From the NCBI RefSeq assembly GCF_002179965.1, contig NZ_NGUQ01000037.1, positions 682,001 to 746,000 on the forward strand: a stretch of 64,000 nt of DNA, read 5' to 3'. Both the position numbers and the translations under genes were made by a program. Positions 55,380 through 63,800 of this stretch are shown here, piece by piece (the first letter of the stretch is position 1; each line of letters opens with the position of its first letter). The notes beneath the pieces were generated by a model. The model saw only the letters and a program-made list of their open reading frames with translations. It had not been told where the DNA came from and made no database searches. The DNA comes from Pandoraea sp. PE-S2T-3 (GTDB lineage Bacteria > Pseudomonadota > Gammaproteobacteria > Burkholderiales > Burkholderiaceae).

Positions 55380-56566
55380 TGGAATCTCCCCGCGCCCGCG
55401 CGGACGTTGCTGATCGAGGTGATCAGCGCGTCGCCCTGCTCGAGCCCCTCAAGCACTTCACCATCCAGCCGGTCCCGCAAGCCGATGCGCACCTTGCGCT
55501 CGACGCGCTTGCCATCGACGAGCACCTTGGCCATGAAGAGGCCGGCCTGCGCATTCACGGGGACGAGCGGCGTCATGGGCGACAGCAGCACATTTTTCGC
55601 CGAGGCGATGACGAAGAACACCTGTGCCGTCATCTCCGGCATAAGGGCGCCGTCTTGATTGTCGACGTCGACCAGCACGGTATAGAGCACCACCTTGCCG
55701 GTGCTGCCCGTCGGACTCTGCTGCGACGCGTCGCCACCGCTCTTGTCGAGTGGCGTGGGCGGCGCGGGCAGCACCTGTCGCACAGTGCCGTGCCAGCGTC
55801 GCGGCCCGCCGTCGGTCTGGCCGCCCAGTGTCGTGAAATAGACCGGCATGCCCGCCTTCACGTGACTGATGTCCGCCTCGGAGACCTGCGTCCACACGGT
55901 CATGTGCGACAGATCGGCGATGCGCATGATCAGCGGCGTCTGATAGGTGGCGTTCAGCGTCTGACCCTCGCGGGCGTCGAGCGTGACCACGGTGCCGGTC
56001 ATGGGGGCGTAAATGCGCGTGTAGCCAAGCTGCGCCTCGTCCCCCTTGAGCGTCGACGTGGCGCCGTTGATCTGCGCATGCAAGTTGTCGATCTTGGCGA
56101 GAGCGACATTCAGGTTGGCTTGTGCGGTCTGAACGTCTTCAAGGCGTGTCGATCCGTCGGCCATCATCTGATGTTGACGCCCCGAACGCTGGCTGGCCAG
56201 CACACGTTCGGCCTGCGCCTGTGCAAGCTGCGCATGCAGGCTCGCGAGACTGGCGCGATCGGCGTCGACCTTGGCCTGCTGGACCGCAGGATCGATCTCG
56301 ACGAGCAGGTCACCTTTGTTCACGCGCGTGCCGGGCTGCACATGGAGACGGCGAATGGCGCCGGACGCCTGTGCCCCGACGTCGACATAGCTGCGCGGGC
56401 GCAAATTGCCCAAGGCAGTGACCGTCAGTTCCAGATTGCCCCGGTTGACCGTGGTGGTTTCGACCTGTTCCACGCTACGAAATATCGTGAACCACAGCAC
56501 GAATGCCAGCAGCACGACGACAAGGAGGAGCAGGGTGCTGCGAATTCGCTTCGGTTTGAATGGCAT
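55373..56566 (-). CDS. macA: MacA-type periplasmic adaptor
   Basis: A 397-residue membrane-fusion protein: an N-terminal membrane anchor (about 9-27, STLLLLVVVLLAFVLWF), lipoyl-type halves (GNLRPRSYVDVGAQASGAI and GTVVTLDAREGQTL), a helical hairpin between them and a beta-barrel. It links MacB with the outer-membrane lipoprotein. ATG 56566 was chosen over an ATG 45 bases upstream because the basic-hydrophobic anchor starts there. First gene of the exporter operon; a Fur-box-like sequence lies about 106 bases upstream. Confidence 0.9.
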   Translation of the reverse strand: MPFKPKRIRSTLLLLVVVLLAFVLWFTIFRSVEQVETTTVNRGNLELTVTALGNLRPRSYVDVGAQASGAIRRLHVQPGTRVNKGDLLVEIDPAVQQAKVDADRASLASLHAQLAQAQAERVLASQRSGRQHQMMADGSTRLEDVQTAQANLNVALAKIDNLHAQINGATSTLKGDEAQLGYTRIYAPMTGTVVTLDAREGQTLNATYQTPLIMRIADLSHMTVWTQVSEADISHVKAGMPVYFTTLGGQTDGGPRRWHGTVRQVLPAPPTPLDKSGGDASQQSPTGSTGKVVLYTVLVDVDNQDGALMPEMTAQVFFVIASAKNVLLSPMTPLVPVNAQAGLFMAKVLVDGKRVERKVRIGLRDRLDGEVLEGLEQGDALITSISNVRAGAGRFQW

Positions 56567-56671
56567 CGGCTTCGATAGCGTGCACAGCCAACGCCATCGT
56601 GGCGCCGGCAAATCATTTGGATGGCGAAGCGGTGGACGGCAGCGATCACCGCACGAGCGGCGCCAAGTATA

Positions 56672-56686
56672 GAACGATTCTCATTT
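56672..56686. promoter_or_regulatory. Fur-box-like site, exporter side
   Basis: GAACGATTCTCATTT shares 12 of 15 bases with the palindromic site at 56836-56850 and reads on the other strand as AAATGAGAATCGTTC, close to the Fur consensus. It suits iron repression of macA-macB-nodT. Confidence 0.55.
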
Positions 56687-56835
56687 ACAGAGAAATCCTA
56701 TCGTCTTCAGTGTTTTGATATCTACGGCGCGTTGTCATAAAAATATGACGAAGATGAAGGATATTTAGGCCGCAATGATCAGAATTCGATTGACAGCCGT
56801 GGTGTCTCTTTTGTAGATTCACCATCTCTAATGAG

Positions 56836-56850
56836 TAATGATTCTCATTA
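56836..56850. promoter_or_regulatory. Fur box, NRPS side
   Basis: TAATGA-TTC-TCATTA, a perfect inverted repeat matching the core of the Fur consensus, 94 bases before the mbtH ATG. It predicts iron-repressed transcription of the siderophore genes. Confidence 0.75.
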
Positions 56851-56943
56851 ACTAGCCATAAATCATTGGCTGATTCGGTACGTTTCCGGGTGACATCCGG
56901 ATGTCAAAGTACTAAGGAATTCGAACCTTTTGGGAGCAACGCG

Positions 56944-57192
56944 ATGAGCTGGGACGACGAAAACGCGGAATTCGAAGTTGTGATGAACCACGAGGCGCAG
57001 TATTCGATCTGGCCAAGCTACAAGGCAATTCCGGGTGGCTGGCACGCGGTCGGCATGAAGGGCAACAAGGCGCAATGCCTGGCCTACATCGAGGAGCACT
57101 GGACCGACATGCGCCCGTTGAGCCTGCAAAAGGCGATGGCCGAGCAGGCGGGTCAGCCGACGAGCGCCGGTGCCTCTGCCTCGGTGCACTGA
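56944..57192 (+). CDS. MbtH-like protein
   Basis: An 82-residue MbtH-family chaperone that activates NRPS adenylation domains. The invariant pattern is complete: [38 protein letters not shown] 56944 begins [10 protein letters not shown], the usual start; an upstream open frame is not part of the family. First gene of the siderophore operon. Confidence 0.95.
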   Translation: MSWDDENAEFEVVMNHEAQYSIWPSYKAIPGGWHAVGMKGNKAQCLAYIEEHWTDMRPLSLQKAMAEQAGQPTSAGASASVH

Positions 57193-57231
57193 TTGCGCCC
57201 GAACCGCGTCCTCTTGACTGGCGCCGCCTGA

Positions 57232-57993
57232 ATGCCTGCTCCTCTCACCTTGTTCTGCCTGCCATATGCCGGGGGCAGTGCTGCGATCTATCGCGAATGG
57301 CCTCGTTCGCTACCCGACGCGATTCGTCCCGTCATGTTGCATCCGGCGGGGCGGGGCGTGCGCCACGGTGACGCCCCTGTGCATCGTTGGCCGGAATTCA
57401 TCGACGACATGGTCGCGCAGGCGCTGACGCACCTCATGGTGCCGGGGCAGGCGCCACTGCCGTTCGCGATCTTCGGCCATAGCATGGGCGCGCTCGTGGG
57501 GCTCGAAATGGCTCACGCGCTACGGGCACGGCTGGGTGTTAGCCCGCGCTGGTTTGGCGCGTCGGCCAGTCTCGCGCCGGCCTTGCGTCAGCGTGAAACA
57601 CATTGGCTGACCTGCGACGACGCGACTTTCATTGCCGAAGTCCGGCGGCTGGGCGGTATGCCGGACAGTCTGCTGAACAACCCCGAGTTCATGGCGCTCG
57701 TCATGCCGGCGCTGCGCGCCGATTTTCACCTGTGCGGCACCTACGATCCGCCTGCGCGTGCGCCATTGGCTTGCCCGTTGCTGGCGATCAATGGTGACGA
57801 CGACGCGCGCTGCGTCGTGCCCGCCAACGACCCGGCTTGGGCCAGCGAGACGACGGGGCCGTTCGCCTCGGCGCGAGTGCCGGCCGGGCATTTCTTCATC
57901 AATACCCACCGCGACGCGCTGCTGGCGCACGTCATTGCGCCATTGCGCGAGGTGGCTGGTATCACCGAGACGCCTGTCCGGGCGCTCGTCTGA
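57232..57993 (+). CDS. Type II thioesterase
   Basis: A 253-residue alpha/beta hydrolase of the external NRPS thioesterase family, which removes misprimed acyl groups from carrier proteins. Features are FCLPYAGGSAAIYREWP at the start, the nucleophile GHSMGAL (Ser about residue 84) and the catalytic His in AGHFFINTH. It follows mbtH by 39 bases, the usual place in siderophore operons. Confidence 0.92.
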   Translation: MPAPLTLFCLPYAGGSAAIYREWPRSLPDAIRPVMLHPAGRGVRHGDAPVHRWPEFIDDMVAQALTHLMVPGQAPLPFAIFGHSMGALVGLEMAHALRARLGVSPRWFGASASLAPALRQRETHWLTCDDATFIAEVRRLGGMPDSLLNNPEFMALVMPALRADFHLCGTYDPPARAPLACPLLAINGDDDARCVVPANDPAWASETTGPFASARVPAGHFFINTHRDALLAHVIAPLREVAGITETPVRALV

Positions 57994-58006
57994 CGTCAAT
58001 ACGGAG

Positions 58007-59479
58007 ATGGACATCGTGCAAGGCCTCCCCCCGCTGTTCGATTTCGCCCCCTATCTCGAAGTCCGCGACGACACGTTGCCGCTGATTCGGGAATTCGCGT
58101 CGCATATGGCGTTTCGTAGCGCCGTCGTCGAAGAACTGGAACTGGACGAAGACTTCTACCGCCGGCCGTTGCGCCCGGAAGATCTCGAGTTCCTGCAATT
58201 CAAGAAGGCCGTGCGCGCCGAGACGGTGAGCCGCCTCCCGATGCTGGCATCGCAACGCCTGCTCATGTGCATCAACGAGGTGGGCATTGCCCGCATGCCG
58301 CGCCCCGGCGATGCGGACGGCGGTGTGGACATTTTTGCCAGCGCCGACGCGTTCTACAGCGAGCGCAACCAAGTGCTGGGCGCTCGCATCCGGCCCTACC
58401 TTGAGAACTACGCGTATGCGTTTCTCGGTAACGAAGGCAAGGCAGACGCCACGCCCGGCGCGCTGACGGATACCCTCGACGCCATCGTGCGCACTGAACA
58501 CGCGTGGTGGAGTGAAATCTTTGCGCTGCTGCAACGTAACGAGTATCTGCCCGAAGGACTGCGCTTCATCATGATTCAGCGCTGGAGCCTCGCTCCGTCG
58601 CGTCGTGCAGCGGTTGCGCGTGCGGTGGCGTCCGGCTATTTCGATGCGGTGTCGCCCGACGCGCGTCCGGTCATGACGGACGCGGCGCAAGACGCGCTGC
58701 TGACCCGTGTGGCCGGTGCACTGGACCTGACGCGTCGCGAGCATTCGTACTGGCAGTTCTATTTGCCGACGAGCCTCGCGAAGTGCAATTTTCTCTACGC
58801 GCTGGGCGCACGCCCGGATCGCGCATTCGCGCTGCTCGGTGCCGCGTTTGTGGCTGAGGCCGAGATGCTGGCGTTCTGTCAGGCCGCCGCGGCTGCGTGC
58901 CCGCATATGCTGCACGGCCTGCCGATTCAACAGCCGCCGTTGGAAGATGCCGTCGCGGATCTGCTCCGCCGGGCGGCCGCCGCGACCACGCAAATCGACG
59001 CGCAGTACGGCGCTCAAGGACTGGGCCGTGTGAGCCAAGGGCTTGGGGCGGCGGAACTCATGGGCGCGCGCGGGCGTTGGGATCTCGGTGAACAACTGCG
59101 CTGGCTCTCGGCAATCGAGCGCTATGTGGCTTTCGCGAAGCAAGTGGAAGGGCGTATCGAAGCCGAGTGCCCGGGTATCGACCGTGAGACGTTTGTCGAG
59201 CCGCGCGAGATGTGTTCCACCACGCACGTGCACAACGACCACCGGCTCGTGGTGATCGAATCGGGCGACATGATCTTCTGGGGCAATCTCGGCATGCAAC
59301 TGAAGATGAAGCAGGGCGACAGCGTACTGATTCCCGATGGCCGCCTGCATGGCTCGACGGTCGTCTCGCACGAGTGCACGTATCACCAGCCGATCATTCC
59401 GGACGCGTGGTTCGAAGCCCTGCATACCGGCAACGCGCCAAACGCACCGGCACCGAAGTCTTCTGCCGCGCTCGCCTGA
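58007..59479 (+). CDS. SznF/GrbD-like multidomain oxygenase with C-terminal cupin
   Basis: A 490-residue protein. Residues 1-130 are helical, residues about 130-330 are a helix-rich region with two EHxxW/YW motifs (E164-H165 and E245-H246) that resembles heme-oxygenase-like diiron enzymes, and residues about 395-465 are a cupin with THVHND (His407, His409) and GRLHGS (His448) as a likely three-His iron site. SznF, which makes the N-nitroso group of streptozotocin from methylarginine, has the same order and length (471 residues), and I recall GrbD of gramibactin biosynthesis as a related cupin protein. Together with the next gene this suggests N-N bond formation on an arginine-derived residue. 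The central domain ligand set does not obviously match SznF, so its activity is uncertain. Confidence 0.65.
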   Translation: MDIVQGLPPLFDFAPYLEVRDDTLPLIREFASHMAFRSAVVEELELDEDFYRRPLRPEDLEFLQFKKAVRAETVSRLPMLASQRLLMCINEVGIARMPRPGDADGGVDIFASADAFYSERNQVLGARIRPYLENYAYAFLGNEGKADATPGALTDTLDAIVRTEHAWWSEIFALLQRNEYLPEGLRFIMIQRWSLAPSRRAAVARAVASGYFDAVSPDARPVMTDAAQDALLTRVAGALDLTRREHSYWQFYLPTSLAKCNFLYALGARPDRAFALLGAAFVAEAEMLAFCQAAAAACPHMLHGLPIQQPPLEDAVADLLRRAAAATTQIDAQYGAQGLGRVSQGLGAAELMGARGRWDLGEQLRWLSAIERYVAFAKQVEGRIEAECPGIDRETFVEPREMCSTTHVHNDHRLVVIESGDMIFWGNLGMQLKMKQGDSVLIPDGRLHGSTVVSHECTYHQPIIPDAWFEALHTGNAPNAPAPKSSAALA

Positions 59480-59694
59480 GCCGGTACACCCCATGCCCGT
59501 TCGCGGCAACGCCGGCGCGCCCACGTAGCGCCGGCGACCTGATTGTCTCGAGGCTATCGACACGAATAGCCGATTACGAATTTTCTAGGCACGTTCATGC
59601 GTCCCGCCGCGACTCGTCTCGACTCGCGGTGGTCGATGCGTGACGCAATGACAGCCGGCCCGGGCCGGCGCGCGCAGTTTCGACGGAGAAGCTC

Positions 59695-60798
59695 ATGCAG
59701 CTCGACCCCCGCGATGTTCTTGATTCCCCCCGTTCGACCGAGTCATCCCCTGCGCCCCGGCGCGCCACGGCAAGCGACTGGCGCTCTCGCGTCATTCTCG
59801 GCGAGCAGGTCGGCGGCATCGACCTGCCCGACTGGCTGGAGACCTCGTACGAAACGCTTCGTTCGCAGGTCATGCACCCGGAGTATCCGTGCTTCTTCGG
59901 CACCATTGCCGAGCGTCGCGGCGAGATGTTTTACACGTTCGTGAACGGCAAGGACAACGCGACGCTGCCCGCGACGATGCTCACGTTCGCGCGGCTCGCG
60001 TCGCAGCCCGAGTTCCGTCGCAACAACATCGCGATTTTTTATGAACCCGACGCCACGCCGCTGACGCACAACGCGTATCACGACCTGTTCTGGGGCACGT
60101 TGCAGTATCTGCATGACGTCGATCCCGATCCGGAAGCCGATCAGCAAGTGCCGCCGTCGCACGAGGACTGGGAATTCGGCTACGGCGGGCTACAGATGTT
60201 CGTCGTCTGCGCGTGCCCGTCGTTTTCGCAGCGGCACAGCCGCAACCTCGGGCCGGGCATGGTCCTGCTGTTCCAGCCGCGCGCGGTTTTCGTGGACACC
60301 ATCACGAACAAGGTGATCGGCCGTCAGGCGCGCGAACAAGTGCGCGAGCGGCTGCGCAAGTGGGACGCCGTCGGCCCGCACCCCGATCTTGGTTTCTATG
60401 GCGACCCGGGCAATCTCGAATGGAAGCAGTACTTCCTCGAAGACGAGAACGTTGCGGCAGCGGATCAATGCCCGTTCCTCAAACGGATGCGTCGTGCCCC
60501 CGAAGACGCCTCCGCCACGTCAGTCCACGCCGTAGCGGCACCGCCCGCACCGCTCACACCGATGATCGGCAAGATCCCCGTGCATCCGAAGCCGCATCCG
60601 ATCGAAACACCATCGACTGCCCATGCCATGCATTTGTCGCACGCAAATCATGTGGCGCGCCAGATGCACGCCGATGCCGGTCACGCCCGACTGATCGAAC
60701 AGGGTGACGCCAGCGTGCGCGAGAGCGCATCGCATGGCCAGCACGCGGGCTCGCAGGCCCCTGCGCCGTCGCGCAACGACAACGAACAACCCGAGTAG
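59695..60798 (+). CDS. YqcI/YcgG-family protein, GrbE-like
   Basis: A 367-residue protein; residues about 40-270 match the YqcI/YcgG family (YPCFFGTIAERRGEMFYTFV, NIAIFYEPDATPLTHNAYHDLFW, CACPSFSQRHSRNLGPGMVLLFQPRAVF, and DQCPFL near the end). From recalled literature, family members act as haem-dependent N-hydroxylases of the arginine guanidine group (AglA) and one, GrbE, is needed for graminine in gramibactin. The C-terminal 95 residues are a low-complexity His/Ala tail (KPHPIETPSTAHAMHLSHAN), not part of the family core. ATG 59695 has GGAGAA seven bases upstream. It lies 215 bases after the cupin enzyme and 92 bases before the NRPS. Confidence 0.75.
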   Translation: MQLDPRDVLDSPRSTESSPAPRRATASDWRSRVILGEQVGGIDLPDWLETSYETLRSQVMHPEYPCFFGTIAERRGEMFYTFVNGKDNATLPATMLTFARLASQPEFRRNNIAIFYEPDATPLTHNAYHDLFWGTLQYLHDVDPDPEADQQVPPSHEDWEFGYGGLQMFVVCACPSFSQRHSRNLGPGMVLLFQPRAVFVDTITNKVIGRQAREQVRERLRKWDAVGPHPDLGFYGDPGNLEWKQYFLEDENVAAADQCPFLKRMRRAPEDASATSVHAVAAPPAPLTPMIGKIPVHPKPHPIETPSTAHAMHLSHANHVARQMHADAGHARLIEQGDASVRESASHGQHAGSQAPAPSRNDNEQPE

Positions 60799-60890
60799 CC
60801 GGCGTTTCCCCCAAGCGGGAAAGCAAAGCGCGGCCGGTGGGCTGCGCGAATCGACCGATCCTCGAAACGCAACGAATTTCAGGCATACCG

Positions 60891-63800
60891 ATGTCCCAGA
60901 CTCCCAAGCACATGGTCGAGCAGCTGCAATCGCTCGCAATCGAACGCCCTGACGATATCGCGCTGATTTGCGTGCAGACCGGCGGCGAGACGTCGCACAG
61001 CTACGCCGAACTCGATCAGCGTGCCAACGCGCTGGCGCAGCGTCTGGGCGGCGGGGCGCGCAAGGGCGAGCGAGCGATTCTGCTGATGGACAGCGGCCTG
61101 TCGTATTTCACGGCGTTCTTCGGCTGCCTGTATGCGGGCGTGCTCGCCGTGCCCGCGTTCGCCCCCGGGCGCACTCGCGATGCCTACGCCGAGCGCCTGC
61201 GCGTGATGCTTGCCGACGCCGAAGCCCGATGGGTGCTCGTCACGCCGGAACACGCGCAGATCGCTCGCTCGTTGTTAGCTATGTATGGCGAAGCGGCGGA
61301 GCTGATCGTCATCGACGACTCGGTCGATCCGGAACTCACCGAGCGCGTCGCCATCGAGCTGGCGCCGCACGACATTGCTTTCCTCCAGTACACGTCCGGC
61401 TCGACGTCTGCGCCCAAGGGCGTGATGGTCACGCATGGCAACTTGATCGCCAACGAGGTCGCCATTCAGGAACGCCTGGGTGTCACGGCATCCGACGTAT
61501 TCGTCAGTTGGCTGCCGCTGCCGCACGACATGGGCATGATTGGCACGATGCTCCAGCCCGTCTACACGGGCATTCCGCTCGTGCTCATGTCGCCGAATCA
61601 CTTTCTGGAACAGCCGATCCGTTGGCTCGAAGCCATTGCGCGGCACGGTGGCACGATCTCGGGTGGGCCTGACTTTTCCTACCGGTTATTGACCGAGCGC
61701 GTGCGCGATGCGCAGATGGAAGGTCTGGATCTGTCGGGATGGCGGGTGGCGTTCTCGGGCTCCGAACCGGTGCGTCACGACACGCTGTGTGCATTCGTCG
61801 AGCGGTTCAGCGCGTGGGGTTTCGATGCGGCCGCGGTGTATCCCTGCTACGGACTGGCCGAGGCGACCCTGCTGGTCACGGGCGTGACGCGCGCGGGCGG
61901 CATGTCGGCTTTCAGCGTCGATGGCGCGGATGGCGAGTCCAAGCATCTGGTGAGCTGCGGCAACGTTGCGCGCGATCACGAGGTCAGAATCGTCGATCCG
62001 TCCAGCGGGCGAGCGCTTGGCGACGGTGAGATCGGTGAGATCCGTTTCAACGGGCCGAGCGTGACGGCAGGCTACTGGCGCAATCCGGCCGCGAGCGCAG
62101 CTACGTTTGTCGAAGACGACGGACGTCGCTGGCTGCGCACGGGCGATCTGGGCATGACGCAAGGCGGGCAACTGTACGTGACCGGCCGCGTGAAAGACAT
62201 GATCATCGTGCGGGGCCAAAACGTGTATCCGCAGGACGTCGAACAGGCGATCGAGGCGGAACTCGACGTGGTTCGTGCAGGCCGCGTCTCGGCGTTCCCC
62301 GTGGAAATCGACGGACGTGAAGGGATCGGTCTGGCGGCCGAGGTCTCGCGCCGGACGCAGAAGTTGCTCACACCGGCGCAGATCGTCGACGAACTCGACG
62401 CCATCGTCGCCCCGCGCTTCGGCGAAGCCTTGGGTGTCGTGGTATTGCTCAATCCGGGCGGACTGCCGAAAACATCGAGCGGCAAGTTACAACGCTCTGC
62501 GGCCGCACGCGGCTGGCGCGAGCGCACGCTTGACGCTTGGGCCGTCTACGCGAACGGTGTGTTCGACGACGCTTATGGCGCCTCGCACAACCATGCCCCG
62601 GGGGCTGAACCGCAAGGCGGGCAGAGCCAATCCGGCAACGGCGCTACCGCAGAGATCGCAACAAGACTCGCCGCGATTTGGGCGGAAGTGCTCGGCCGAC
62701 AGGTTGACCCAGCCAGCGCGCATTTCTTCCGTCTTGGTGGCAACTCGATTCAAGCGGTGCAACTGGCCGCGCGTGTGCAGGCAGCGTTTCATGTGCCGTT
62801 CGACGTGCGCGATGTCTTCGAGCAGTCGAAACTGCCCGACGCGGCGGTAACCATCACGCAGCGCCAAGGCGCGTCAGGACAGACCGACGCCGCCGTCGCC
62901 GTACCGCCGATTTCCCGCCACGCCGACAGCGACGCGGCGGCACCGCTGACCCACGCACAGCACCGTCTCTGGTTCCTCTGGAACCTCGATCCGTCGGATA
63001 CCGCGTATCACGTGGGCGGGCGGCTGACGTTTGACGCCAGCCCCGACGTGCCGGCATTGCAGGCGGCGTTGCGCGCTGCCATCACACGGCATTCCGCATT
63101 GCGGACGACCTTCGACACGGACGCGCAGGGCGAACCTGTCCAGCGGGTGGCCGGCGCCAGTGTTGCGTCCCGATTTGAACTGACGCATACGACGCTCGAG
63201 AGCGGCAACACCCTCAACGACGCCGCTCAGGCATGGATCGACGCGCCTTTCGATCTGCGCAACGGTCCGGTGGTGCGTGCGACGTTGTTTGAGACGCCGG
63301 ATCGCCGGGCGCATCTTGTCGTCGCGCTTCACCACATCGTGTGCGACGCATGGTCGATGCAGGGTTTTGTCGACGCATTGGCGGATGACTATCGCACCTG
63401 CCTGACGGGCGAGTCGCCATTGACGGGGCTCGAAAGTGATCTGAAGTACACCGATTTCGCTGTCTGGCAGCGCGACCTGCGCGACCACGAATCGCGCAAG
63501 CGTGAACTGGCTTACTGGTGCGCTCGACTGGGGGACGAACCCGCCGCGACGATCCTTGGCGATCGCACGCGCACCGGCAATGCCGCGCGCCGCGCCGCAA
63601 CGCACTCGTTCGACCTTCCGCCATCGGTGCTCTCGGGGCTGGCTGCGGCGGCGGCATCGAATGGCGTGACCCCGTCGATGCTGATTCTCGCTGCGCTGGG
63701 TCTCGTGCTGCGCCGACACACGGCCAGCGATGACGTGAGAATCGGCATGCCGGTGGCGAACCGGCAACACGGCGGCACGGCCTCGCTCATGGGCTTGTTC

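Larger units (their letters stand above)
56567..56943. other. Divergent promoter region of siderophore locus
   Basis: A 377-base region, AT-rich from about 56670 to 56880, with the two Fur-like sites annotated separately. A possible sigma-factor (IutY/PvdS-type) promoter was looked for but I could not identify one. Confidence 0.6.

Noticed and set aside
57962-59563. A 533-residue open frame antisense to the SznF-like gene
   Set aside because: The plus-strand frame has coherent domains and a ribosome-binding site; the antisense product is basic and featureless.
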